A stretch of DNA of 64,000 nucleotides, taken from assembly GCF_050003625.1 (NCBI RefSeq), contig NC_134398.1, forward strand, positions 73,089,635 to 73,153,634, written 5' to 3'. The stretch comes from Haematobia irritans. Lineage: Eukaryota; Arthropoda; Insecta; Diptera; Muscidae. A model generated the notes under the pieces. That model made no database searches and was not told the DNA's origin. It saw nothing but the letters and a program-made list of their open reading frames with translations. This document shows, piece by piece, positions 21,062 to 32,674 of the stretch; position 1 is the first letter of the stretch, and each line of letters starts with the position of its first letter. The position numbers and the translations under genes are program-made.

Positions 21062-22345
21062 AAGGGTGATACGGTCAAAATTTGGTCAAGGGAAAACGCG
21101 TGTAAATCGGTGAAATCGTTTATTTAACAATCAAATTAAATTTCTTTTTCAAGTTCAATTAGTATAAAATTCAGGAAAAATATTCAGTTAGGCTTTCGCT
21201 TTTCCAAATCCGAATTGCCGGGCCTCACGCTTGACACCTGCCATCAGATTTTGTACAGCCACCTTGTCCACCTTCTTCGCCGCAGAAAGCCAGTTTGCCT
21301 TGAACTGCTGCTCGTCCTTAGCAGTTTTTTGGTCTTCTTTAGGTTCCGCTTGACAATAGCCCAGTATTTCTCAATTGGGCGGAGCTCTGGCGTGTTGGGA
21401 GGGCTCTTGTACTTGGGAACCACCTGCACGTTGTTGGCGGCGTACCACTCCTTTTTACCGTAATGGCAAGATGCCAAATCCGGCCAAAACAGTACGGAAC
21501 AACCGTGTTTCTTCAGGAAAGGCAGCAGACGTTTATTCAAACACTCTTTCGCGTAAATTTCTTGGTTGACAGTCCCGGAAGCTATGAAAGTGCTGCTTTT
21601 CAAGCCACAGGTACAGATGGCTTGCCAAACCAGATATTTCTTTGCGAACTTTGACAGTTTTATGTGCTTGAAAATATCTGCTACCTTTCCCCTTCCTTTT
21701 GCCGTATAAAACTCCTGTCCCGGAAGCTGCTTGTAGTCGGCTTTGACGTAGGTTTCGTCGTCCATTACCACGCAGTCAAACTTCGTCAGCATCGTCGTGT
21801 ACAGCCTCCGGGATCGCGCTTTGGCCGTCGTATTTTGTTTATCATCGCGATTTGGAGTCACTACCTTCTTGTAAGTCGATAGTCCGGCTCGTTTTTTGGC
21901 TCGATGCACGGTTGTAGACGATACACCCAGCCTAGTTGGGGCATCTCGGAGAGAGAGGTTGGGGTTTCGCTTGAAACTACCGGCAACTCTCTTTGTCGTC
22001 TCAGCGGCTTCCGGTTTTCGATTTCCCCCCGATCCAGACTTTCTGGCTGTCGACAAACGTTACTTTAATTACATTTGTAACGGTTGATTTGGCAACTTTT
22101 AACGATTTTGCCAGCTTTGCGTGCGAGTAGCTCGGATTTTCGCGATGCGCGAGCAAAAGATTGATACGCTGCTCTTCTTGCTTGGACGGCATTTTGACAA
22201 CTGAAGAGTGAATTCCAAAATCAAAATAGGAGCAACATTCTACACACACACACCTTCAAAACGAGGGGTGTTCAGGTTTTTTAAATGCAAAATTGAAAGA
22301 AATACGTCAAGTTTATATTGACCAAATTTTTACCGTATCACCCTT
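21062..22345 (-). mobile_element. DD37E mariner (ITmD37E-type), copy 1
   Basis: 1284 bp with ends AAGGGTGATACGGT and, inverted, ACCGTATCACCCTT, flanked by TA (21060-21061, 22346-22347). Two further copies are at 32675 and 58783. This copy lies inside a LINE. Confidence 0.85.
21188..22192 (-). pseudogene. DD37E mariner transposase, frameshifted
   Basis: Starts MPSKQEEQRI with a helix-turn-helix (SHAKLAKSLKVAKSTVTN). A second HTH (LGVSSTTVHRAKKRAG) and the catalytic motifs VMDDETYVKAD, WPDLASCHY and LRPIEKYW follow. Counting from the copies that keep AMEWY gives 37 residues between the second D and the E. The frame breaks near 22056 (after VTNVIKV) and again near the C-terminus after KRNLKKTKK. 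Two residues are lost after YGKK, so D-to-E spacing here is 35. Not functional. Confidence 0.85.
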
Positions 22346-22924
22346 TAATTGGTAATCGATCTAAGCTTTCGTTGGAAAATAAGATTCTTATCTACAAATG
22401 CATAATAAAACCTGTATGGACTTACGGCATTAAATTGTGGGGCACCGCTTCAAATACAAATATAAAAGTGCTACAACAGTTTCAATCGAAAGTAATGAGA
22501 ACAATAAAAAATGCTCCCACTTACATAACCAATCAACGCCTCCATGAAGAATTGAATATAAAGACAGTAAGAGACGAATTTGTATCTCAACTTCTATCGT
22601 ACAAAGTAAGAATTGAAAACCACTGAAATCCGCTTGCTTCAAACTTTCGTCAAGTCGAGAAACATTTAAAAGACTTAAAAGGAAAGCCCCGCAGGATTTA
22701 CTAGTTTAAGTTATTATATAACATATGTGTGCATATACATACATGTATATTTGCATTTATACATAGGTATATGTGTGTAGATGCATACATAAATTTAAAA
22801 TTGAAATTTAATGTTTAATATGGGTCGACACCATTGGAGTACAATTTGCAAAACCCACAAATAATGTCAAATGCGATCTAATATCAAAGATAGATCGCAT
22901 TAATAAAGAAGTACATAAAAAAAT

Positions 22925-23179
22925 AATTTCATAAAATTACAAATGCGTCAAATCAATACACGAAATCTTCTATAATACATCTTAGGAAGTTTTTTTTTTG
23001 TTTTTAGTAAAGCATGAATTTTAGTTGGCTTTAGTAGTGTTTTTGTGGTGGGAGGTGGTATGTTAGAATTTATAATACAGTTTTGGTGCTTTTTGCCTTC
23101 CGGGGCTTGACATCACTGCGTCAACCCCCCGGTTTCCATCTCTATTTCTTTCTCCATACTCTCTCTCTCCCTATGTCGC
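22925..23179. other. non-coding, possible LINE 3' region
   Basis: Contains GGGGCTTGACATCACTG and CTCTCTCTCCC stretches. The phrase TTTCCATCTCTATTTCTTTC recurs at 63280. No gene. Confidence 0.4.
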
Positions 23180-23494
23180 TCCCTGAATAAAATATCACAA
23201 CATATATAAGTTTACTCTACATTTTTTATGAAACATTATTGTCCCAAACATAATATATAAACATATTAACATATGTGTCCCAAACATTTAATGCTAGTTT
23301 AGGAACATTACATTTTTGCATTTAAATATATTGTGTTTAAAAAATTGTACTCGAAACACACATTGTTTATATCGGAGCATATGAAAAACATATTTTTCTA
23401 ACAGACTATGTATGTTTCAAGAAAAAAGTAAAAACATTGTTAGTAAATTCTCAGGCCAAAAATAAACATTCAATTTTGATAATGAATATTCACA
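23180..23494. mobile_element. partial MITE rich in AACATATG motifs
   Basis: Same sequence family as 63330-63590 and, inverted, 45463-45700: GTCCCAAACATAATATATA, then TTAGGAACATTACAT, then GGAGCATATGAAAAACATA. No coding capacity. Confidence 0.55.
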
Positions 23495-25640
23495 TACACC
23501 CAGAAAAAGTGACTCCTTCTTTAAGTTAAAATGAACTCATTGTGAAGAAAATTGAACTTCGTATAGCGCCAAACACATTTTTATTTCTTTGAACGATGTG
23601 ATTTTCGTAGAAATTAGGTAGAATGCATTCCATATATTAGTTAACATTTTCCTATATTTATGTACCACTATACTACAGAATGAAAAATTTAATTGAATTG
23701 AATTCATATACGGAATGATTTTATTGAATTTTTTTCATTCATTTGGAAATATCTTTGTGGAAAATCTTTTAACCTTCAAAATTAGAACTGCTTACAATCG
23801 TTTTTAAATAAAATTTTATTTATTTATATAGGCAATTTTTCTTCAATAAAATAAAAGTTTTATTAATATATTAAATATATTTATTAAGAATCAACAACAT
23901 TGACTGGCCTTGAAATATTGGTTTATTATTCCACTATTCCTAATTTCCATGTAATGTCATCAACTGTAAACCGTATTTTTTTCTTCTTCTTTTACCTTCC
24001 AGTTTTCCAGTTTTAAGTTGCTGCCTAACGATTTTGTCCTCCTTTTACGATTTCAATATCTACAAATATAAAAAATCATAAACCTATTTTTTCGCAAAAG
24101 GTTAGTGTAACTGAATGTTACCTGATAATCGAAGATTCCAAATGAAGACGTTATTCTGTCGGTGTTTTCTTTCTTTATGCACCATCACGAACATTGATAG
24201 ACTTATTGTCTGTTATTTATGTTCAACAATTGTCAAAAAAACTAAGAATTTTCTCATTAATTTAAAATAACAAATCTATATATATAAAATTCAATCTATG
24301 TTTGTTTATTTGTTTGTTTGTATGTTCCGAGTTGGCTCCGAAACGGCTGAACCGATTTACTTGAAACTTTCAGAGATCGTAGGGGGCGTTCATGTGGTGA
24401 AAATAGGGTACCTCATTTTTTGACACCTGGTCGCGGAGGGGGACCTCCCCTTTGTCGGACTTTATGAAAATTGGACCAAAGTTTACCGATTTGCTTGAAA
24501 TTTTCATTGAAGGTTGGGTTTGGTATCTAGACAAAGATCCGCTACTTTATATTTCGATATTTGGTGGCGGAGGGGGACCTCTCCTTTGTTCGACTTTTTT
24601 TTAAAGTACAGTGAAAAAACTAAAATTCTCTAAATTATCTGAGATTTACAGAGAACATGCGGTGAGGTTATGGAATTAATATGGGGTACCTGATGGTTTC
24701 ATATGTGGACGGGGAGGGGGACCTCCCCCTTGCCCTACTTTTTTAAACTTGGAACAAAATTATGCGATTTGCTTGAAATTTTCATTGAATGTTGGGGTTG
24801 GCATCTAGACAAAAATCCGCTACATTATTTTTCGATATTTGGTCGGGGAGGGGGACCACCCCTTTGCCCGACTTTTTTTTTTTTAAATACAGTGAAAACA
24901 AAACTAAACTCCCCCGACTGAAATTTTACGGAAAAATGAGTGAGGTTATGATATTTAAATATTTCAGGTTCCTAATTTTTTTTAATAAAAATAAAAGGAC
25001 ATAGGGAGACATCCGCTTCTCTTAAGTAACTACATACAGAGAAACAATTAAACTTTACCGAGTTACTTGAAAATTACAGAGGATTGGGGAGAGGTTACGA
25101 TATAAATAGTTGATACCTGATTTTGTGATATTTGGACGGAAGAGAGGCTTATAATTTGCTTGACATTTTCTGGGACGTTTACAAAAGATACGCTACATCA
25201 CTTTTCGATATTTGGGGAGGAGGTCCTCCTCTAAAACTGGAAGAAAAACAAAAATTCTTAAGTTTTCTTGAAATTTACAAAGGCAGTAGGGGAAGGTTAT
25301 GAACCTTCCTTGCCCCACACTTGAAAGAAAGTTTCAAGAATTTTCAGGGAAGGTTACGGGTGCTATTCACCACGGTGTTTGTCGATATTGTATCGGGGAA
25401 TGTGACGTCCCTTTAAACCAATAGAGCAAAATTTAAACATCTCCGATCTACTTGAAATTTATAGGGAACGTGGGAGGAGGGGATTAAATTTATATATGAT
25501 TTTTAAATTAGTACATGAATTTTCATATCTGGTTGGGGAAGGGGAAAATTTGAATAAACTTTGTCGATTTACTACCCTTTTGTCCGTTTTTTTTTCCTTA
25601 AATTGAAAGTAGAGGGTTGTCCATAAATGGGAACTCGGTA

Positions 25641-25856
25641 CATACACACAAAAAAATATTATAATTTTTGAGCTAACAATAAATTGTTGTTACAGAAAAT
25701 TTTTAAGTTCAACTAAATTTTTGTTGATATAACAAAATTAGTTGCTAAAGTGACTAAAATCGTAATTGTATTTACAAAATACGTTGTTAGCTCAAATTTA
25801 AACATAATTTTAATTGTATTGACAATCAAATTAATTGATATTTTTTTTTGTGTAAT
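25641..25856. mobile_element. ~215-bp MITE with ACACAAAAAAA ends
   Basis: The left ACACACAAAAAAATATTA is mirrored by ATATTTTTTTTTGTGTAA at the right. It lies inside the Helitron. No coding capacity. Boundaries approximate. Confidence 0.5.
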
Positions 25857-26040
25857 TTTATGATTTTTGAACAAGATTCTGCCAGACTTCGTTTTAGTAA
25901 AGAACTTAAATTTACATGAAATTGGCAGACAACGTAGAGGGTGCATCATTTTCCAACATTTTAGCAAATGTTAATGTGGTAAAATTTTTACTACTTTTGC
26001 TTTTTCCGATTTATTGGATGGGAAACAGTAATTCTTTGTA

Positions 26041-29000
26041 CACCCAGAAAAAAGTGCCTTCGAAACTAAAGGAAAAAATTTTCATCAATATAGTTTATCC
26101 ATTTTATTTCCATTAAGGTAAATTTTTGTGAAAAATAATAAAATTTACTCGTTTCAGTAAAAAAATCCTAAACTGTAAGCAGTTAGGATTAGTTCATTAA
26201 CTGGAATAAGGCATGGAATTTTACTCATACTATTTTCTTCGCTGGGTATAAGAATTTACTACTGAAAAAGAAAATTTTATTCACCGATAACAAAGCATTC
26301 GTAAAAATAAACAAAAACCGAACTAAAACCAAGTTTCCTCAAAATTAGTAAAATTTCTTATAAAATGATAATTGCGACTTCCTTTATAATAGAAAGTTTT
26401 TCATACATACGAACAACACTTGGCATAGAAAAATATTTTAGTTCATTCGAACTAAGAAGTATGCAATCCTTTCAAAACTTAAGGAAACACACTTGTTAGA
26501 ATATAGGAAATTTTCCTAAATTTCTATTGTCTACCTGTAATCGATACCTGTCATCGTAATCGATGTGTTTGCGCGTGGGTGTAATCGATATATTTGCGCG
26601 TCGGTTGTTTTTATACCCACCACCATAGAATGGTGACGGGGGTATAATAAGTTTGTCATTCCGTTTGTAACACATCGAAATATCGATTTCCGACTATATA
26701 AAGTATATATATTCTTGATCAGGGAGAAATTCTAAGACGATATAACGATGTCCGTCTGTCTGTCTGTCTGTCTGTCTGTTGTAATCACGCTACAGTCTTC
26801 AATAATGAAGCAATCGTGCTGAAATTTTGCACAAACTCGTCCTTTGTCTGCAGGCAGGTCAAGTTCGAAGATGGGCTATATCGGTCCATGTTTTGATATA
26901 GTCCCCATATAAACCGACCTCCCGATTTGGGGTCTTGGGCTTATAGAAATCGTAGTTTTTATCCAATTTGCCTGAAATTTGAAATCTAGAGGTATTTTAT
27001 GACGATAAAGAGGTGTGCCAAAAATGGTGAGTATCGGTCCATGTTTTGGTATAGCCCCCATATAGACCGATCTCCCGATTTTATTTCTTGGGCTTATAGA
27101 AACCGCTGTTTTTATTCAATTTATCTGAAATTGGAAATCTAGAGGTATTGTAGGACCACAAATACGTGTGGCAAAAAATGTGAGTATCGGTCCGTGTTTG
27201 GGTATAGCCCCCATATAGACTGATCTCCCGATTTTACTTCTTGGGCTTATAGAAACCGGAGTTTTTATTCAATTTACCTGAAATTGGAAATCTAAAGGTA
27301 TTGTAGGACCACAAATATTTGTGGCAAAAATTGTGAGTATCGGTCCATGTTTTGGTATAGCCCCCATATAGACCGATCTCCCGATTTTACTTCTTGGGCT
27401 TACAGAAACCGTAGTTTTTATCCAATTTGTCTGAAATTGGAAATCTATAGGTATTTTAGGACCTTAAAGAGGTGTGCCGAAAATGATGAGTATCGGTCCA
27501 TATTTTGGTATAGCCCCCATATAGACCGATTTCCCGATTTTACTTCTTGGGCTTCTAGAATCCGCAGTTTTTATTCAATTTACCTGAGATTGGAAATCTA
27601 GAGGTATTTTAAGACCATAAAGAGGTGTGACGAAAATGGTGTGTATCGGTCCATATTTTGGTATAGCCCCCATATAGACCGATCTCCCGATTTTACTTCT
27701 TGGGCTTATAGAAACCGTAGTTTTTATCCAATTTGTCTGAAATTGGAAATCTAGAGGTATTTTAGGACCATAAAGAGGTGTGACGAAAATGGTGTGTATC
27801 GGTCCATGTTTTGGTATAGCCCCCATATAGACCGATTTCCCGATTTTACTTCTTGGGCTTCTAGAATCCGCAGTTTTTATTCAATTTACCTGAAATTGAA
27901 AATCTAGAGGTATTGTAGGACCACAAATACCTGTGCCAAAAATTGCGAGTATCGGTCCATGTTTTGGTATGGTCCCCATATAAAACGATCTCCCGATTTG
28001 GGGTCTTGGGCTTATAGAAACCGTAGTTTTTATCCAATTTATCTGAAATTGGAAATCTAGAGGTATATTAGGAACATAAAGAGGTGTGCCGAAAACGGTG
28101 AGTATCGGTCCATATTTTGGTATAGCCCCCACATAGACCGATTTCCCGATTTTATTCTTGGGCTTATAGAATCCGAAGTTTTTATCCTATTTGCCTGAAA
28201 TTGGAAATCTAGACGTATTTTCGGGTCATAAAGATGTTTGCCGAAAACGGTGAGTATCGGTCCATATTTTAGTATAGCCCCGATAAGAACGATCTCCCGA
28301 TTTAACTCCTTGGGTTTCTAAAAACCGTAGTTTTTATCTGATTTGCCTGAAATTGTAAATATTTTGGTATTTTAGGCTCACAAAAACGTGTATCGGATTA
28401 AGTCTTTATCGGTCCATTTGGTAATGCCTCCATATGGACCGACTTCACTTCTTGAGGGTGTAGAAGGCGCACTGATCATGAAAATTGCTTGAAACTCAAT
28501 GTAAAATTTCCAGATTTTACTTCTACAGATTTAAGATTTCAAATCAAGACGTTATTTTATAATTTTCTTGCAAACTTACAAGAGATGTTAATGATTCCTC
28601 TAAAACTCAAACAAAAATGGTTCTTATAAATCCAGAATCTGATATAGTCCTCATAGGTGAAATCTTTAAATTTATCTTCGGGAAGTGTCCCCAAGTCCTC
28701 AAGCCCTCCTGAAATTTCAAAGGAAACCCTAATATTTGGTTCATTGTGGTGGGTATTTAAGATTCGGCCCGGCCGAACTTAGTGCTGTATATACTTGTTT
28801 TAGTTGGAATCGCGTTGTTTTGGTATACGGAGAGATTGTTAAAAAATAATATGGTAAAATAATATAATAAATAACAAATAAAATATATAAAATATTTGTT
28901 ATTTTAAATTAGTGAGAAAAATTTTCGTTTTTATTAAATAAATCTATCAATGTTCGTGATGGCATATAAAGAAAGAAAACACCAGCAGAATAACAACCCT

Positions 29001-29677
29001 TTCATTTGTCTTCATTTTGGAATCTTCAATTATCAGGTAATATTCAGTGACGCTAACCTTTTGCAACAAAAATGTTTTATTATTTTTTTTTTATTATTTT
29101 TTTATATTTGTAGGTATTGAAATTGTAAAAGGAGGACAAAATCGTTAGGCAGCAACTTATTAAAAGTGAAAAGTACAAGAAGAAGAAAAAATGCGTTTTA
29201 CAGTTGATAATATCACACGGAAATTGGAAATAGTGGAATAATAAACTAATATTTCAAAGAGATTCGATGCTGTTGATTCTTAATAAATATATTCAATATA
29301 TTAATAAAACATGTCTTTTATTGAAGATAAAATTGCTTATAGAAATAAATAAAATTGTATTTAAAAACGAAGGTAAGCAGTTCTAATTATGAAGTAAAAG
29401 TTTTACCACAAATGTGTAAGATTTGTCGAAATGAATGAAAAAATTTCAATAAAATCATTCCATATATGAATTCAAATTAGTTAAATTTTTTCATTCTGTA
29501 GTATAGTGGTATATAATATAGGAAAATGTTAACTAATATATGGAATGCATTATTCCTAATTTCTACGAAAATCACATCGTTCAAACAAATAAAAATGTCT
29601 TTGGCGCTATACGAAGTTCAACTTTCTTCACAATGAGTTCATTTTAACTTAAAGAAGGGGTCACTTTTTTCTGGGTG
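26041..29677 (+). mobile_element. TIR element type A, copy 2, interrupted
   Basis: CACCCAGAAAAAAGTG at the left and CACTTTTTTCTGGGTG at the right, with TA outside both (26039-26040, 29678-29679). Without the insert at 26612-28799 it is ~1.45 kb and collinear with 37143-38570. It lies inside the Helitron that itself split copy 1. No transposase, so mobilised in trans. Confidence 0.85.
26612..28799 (-). mobile_element. 153-bp-unit hairpin-ended element, copy 2
   Basis: Hairpin at the left (TATACCC and CCACCAT pairing with ATGGTG and GGGTATA), then a GTCTGTCTGTC tract (26752-26780), then about ten units of ~153 bp (TATCGGTCCA-type starts at 26878, 27033, 27186, 27339, 27495, 27647, 27799, 27952, 28106, 28257). 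The tail ends ATATACTTGTTTT. It is inserted in a run of T; the uninterrupted site is visible at 37705-37720. Copy 1 (4648-6197) has about six units. Confidence 0.8.
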
Positions 29678-30045
29678 TATGTTATGTTATTATAATATAG
29701 TGCTTAATTTTCAGATATGTTGAGGAGAAGGATACATTTCCACACTTAAAATTCACAAGAAATATAGAAGATTGTCCAACTACTTGAATAAAGAACATTA
29801 TTTAAAAAATTTGGAGGAAAGGGTAAACCCTCTCCCCGACATTTTTTAAGACGAACCGTTTTACATATGCATATCCGCCGTATTTGTACCTATAAACGAA
29901 AAAGCAAGCAGTCCGATTTGTTTGAAAGAATTGAAATCTTTTCGAATTTGTTTTCAGCACGAAGGATATAGTTGACTAAGTTAACGCTAAATGTTCCTAC
30001 AAAAACACTTCGGAAGGCGCAGCGAAGCGGGCCGGGTTACACTAG
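29678..30045 (+). other. 3' end of the Helitron
   Basis: Helitron sequence resumes after the inserted TIR element and runs to the CTAG terminus. No coding capacity. Confidence 0.7.
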
Positions 30046-30713
30046 TATTTTATATATTTTATTTGTTATTTATTACATTATTTTACTGTATTATGTTTTT
30101 AACAATCTTTCCGTATACTATAACAACACGATTCCAACTAAAAAACAACCCACGTGCAAACACATCGATTACATCGATTACAGGTAGATAAATGATATAT
30201 AGGAAAATTTTTATATTCTAACAAGTGTGTTTCCTTAAGTTTTGAAAGAATTGAATACTTCTTAGTACGAATGAACTAAAATATTTTTCTATGCCATGTG
30301 TAATTCGTATGTATGATAAGCTTTCTATAATAAAGGAAGTCAGAATTGTCATTTTATAAGAAATTTTACTAAATTTGAAGAAACTTGGTTCTAGTTCGGT
30401 GTTTTGTTTAGTTTTACGAATGTTTTGTTATCAGTGAATAAAATTTTTTTGTTCAATAGTAAATTCTTATACCCAGCGAATAATAAAGGAAGTCAGAATT
30501 ATCATTTTATAAGAAATTTTACTAAATTTGAGGAAACTTTGGTTTAGTTCGTTTTTTGTTTATTTTTACGAATGTTTTGTTATCAGTGAATAAAATTTTC
30601 TTGTTCAGAGTAAATTCTTAAACAGCGAAGAAAACAGTATTAGTAAAATTCCATACCTTAAGAAATTCAATAACTATTCGTAACTGCTTTCAGTTTAGGA
30701 TTTTTTTTACTGA

Positions 30714-32345
30714 AAAGCTATATGCCCTAAAATTTGCATACGCCTTACAGAAAATGCAGGACACTCACACAGGAGGTGTTTAATTCCTTTTCGTCCACAA
30801 CATGACAGCTCATACAATAGGCATTATACTTCGAACCAATAGTTTTTGCAAAATCGCTTATCAGACAGCGATCCCTTATAGCAGATAACAGACGTCTTGA
30901 GAACACTAGCATATCTAGTGTGCGGCTTTAGTTTAAATGGGGCCATATTTGCTTGGTGTCGTTACAACACTTGCAATTCTCTCATCGAAAATTTGCCATC
31001 ATAACAGCCTTCTCAAGCAGTAAGAGCTTGCAGCCAGAGGCATACCAACAGATTCTAGTTCCCCTGAAATATGTAAGGTAGTTCCGCTTCGCAGTTCCCC
31101 GGTATGTTCCTATGGTCAGGCACCCATATTAAGTGAATATTGTGCTGCTCAGCCATCTCGTTGAGAAATTTGCGGCAGTCGATGGTGGTTTTCGACTTAA
31201 GGAATACAGAGTCCAATGATTTTGTTGCAGGTTGACTGTCTGAGTATTATAATGGCAACATTTTTTGGAACATTACTTCTCACCCAATGCGCCACCTCTC
31301 TTATTGCTAATAAATCAGCCTGAAAAACACTACAGTGATTAGGTAAACTTTTCGCTATTCGAAGTTCCAGATCTTTAGAATATACTCAGAAACCCACTTG
31401 TCCATCCAATTTGGAGCCATCAGTATAGAAATCTATATAACGTTTATTCCCCGGGGTCTGTGTACCTCACTGTTGGGAATTAGAGTTTCAAACTTTTTTT
31501 TTCGAAAAGTGGTCTCGTCAAAGTGTAATCCACTACGTTAGGGACATTTTGTAGCTAGGGGGGGCTATAGCTCCTGCTTAGCAAAATTATCTAGCAACGC
31601 TAGTGCTACTCAGTCATTTCTTTGAGAGATTTGCGGCTGTCGATGGCCGTTTTCGAGTTTAGGAACACAGAGTCCAAGGATTTTATTGCAGTTTGGCTGT
31701 CTGAGTATATATTAATGCCAACATTTGTTAGAACATTAACATACTTCTGACAATTTGCCACCGCTTTTAGCGCCAATATTTCAGTCTGAAAAACAGTGCA
31801 GAGATTCGGGAATCTTTTCGCTATTTTAATTTCTAGGTCTTTAGAATATTTGAAGCCATCGACCTCGAAATCTATAGAATGTTTATTCCACCGGAGTCTG
31901 TGTGCGCCTCACTGTTGGGAATTAGAATTTCAAACTTTTTATCGAAAAGCGGTTTCGCCATAGTGTAATATACTTCGTTTGGTACATCTGTCACTATTTT
32001 GAGGACCGAACTGTGACCGTGGCTTTTTTCCAACCACCGCGATAGCTCACGCAAACTTACAGCCGTTTTTGTAGCTGACCAATATGTCAAAAGGCAATAG
32101 ATGCAGCATGACATTAAGGGAATATGTTCCCGTCTTAATGAATGCGCCTGAGATACACAAGCACGCCATTCGTTGAACTATATCCAAACTTGTCATACGT
32201 CATAAACCCCCATGTTCCGATATTCGGAATCGCTAGAATGTATTTTTCTTTTAACGAAAATAGAGATATCGTACTCTCGGACTCTAATAGAATTTTAGTT
32301 CGAACTTCTCATTAAAGGGAACTTTATTACCAAGATTAAATATAA
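30714..32345 (-). pseudogene. LINE RNase H and C-terminal region, partly duplicated
   Basis: Reading leftwards: VQRMACLCISGAF (near 32180), LRELSRWLEKSHGHSSVLKI, KPLFDKKFEILIPNSEAHTD, then a broken RNase H stretch. Around 31560 the same IPNSEVH region begins again, followed by a fuller RNase H (SDSQPATKSLDSVFLKSK, then IHLIWV, then HRNIPGNCEAE) and a C-terminal HLLCECPAF. The start of RNase H is thus present twice within ~400 bp, a local duplication or two overlapping insertions. Multiple stops. Confidence 0.7.
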
Positions 32346-32674
32346 TAAGGGCAGTTCGGAAACTTCTTAGCCTAGCACAAAAAGCGCGGTATAAACAGAA
32401 AAAAGTTAAGTGTTTTGGAAACTTCCATCTCTGTTATAAACACATGTTAAATTTTGTTTCGATCTGGCAACTCCTCCATATAGAAACAGGTATTAAAAAA
32501 GACGCATCCGCAATTTTTTACAATGGAAAAATTAGAAATGCGTGCTGTCATTAAATATTTACAGAAAAAAGGTTTATCGGGACAAGAAATTCATAATGAT
32601 ATGGTGAATGTGTTAGGTGAAAGTGCTCCTTCAACAGTAAAAAATTGGGTTGCTGAATTTAAACGTGGTCGTAA

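Larger units (their letters stand above)
20986..22924 (+). mobile_element. Jockey-like LINE remnant split by a DD37E mariner
   Basis: 22346-22626 encodes the end of a LINE reverse transcriptase (LSLENKILIYK, KPVWTYGIKLWGTA, QFQSKVMRTI). A non-coding tail follows, ending in an A-rich stretch near 22915-22925. Left of the mariner, 21003-21060 reads as decayed coding sequence (HNFIRKTLDI, stop, FMKMKY) that joins in frame to LIGNRSKLSL across the TA. The LINE was therefore present first. It is 5'-truncated or decayed upstream. The Jockey-group assignment rests on the C-terminal motifs (established for the group). Confidence 0.7.
24275..30045 (+). mobile_element. non-autonomous Helitron with nested insertions
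   Basis: Starts with TC (TCTATATATATAAAA), ends with CTAG preceded by a GC-rich stretch able to form a short stem (GGCGCAGCGAAGCGGGCC), and sits exactly between A (24274) and T (30046). These are the canonical Helitron rules (established). The uninterrupted target is seen in two other copies of the host element (28870-28900 inverted, and 37790-37815). The 5' part has ~138-bp degenerate units marked by GAGGGGGACCTCCCC (24436, 24575, 24714, 24850). No Rep or helicase frame is present. Confidence 0.85.
23497..30713 (-). mobile_element. TIR element type A, copy 1, split by a Helitron
   Basis: The left end CACCCAGAAAAAGTG follows TA. It runs as the reverse complement of the intact 1428-bp copy (37143-38570) to 24274, is interrupted by a Helitron (24275-30045), and resumes at 30046 with ATTTTATATATTTTATTTG. 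It continues to about 30713, where it stops short of its other TIR, so the right end is missing. The right arm also contains a ~153-bp internal direct duplication (about 30330-30482 and 30483-30640). No transposase. Confidence 0.8.

Noticed and set aside
26878..28300. CRISPR-like regular array
   Set aside because: Units are contiguous ~153-bp degenerate repeats without unique spacers, in an insect-type element.
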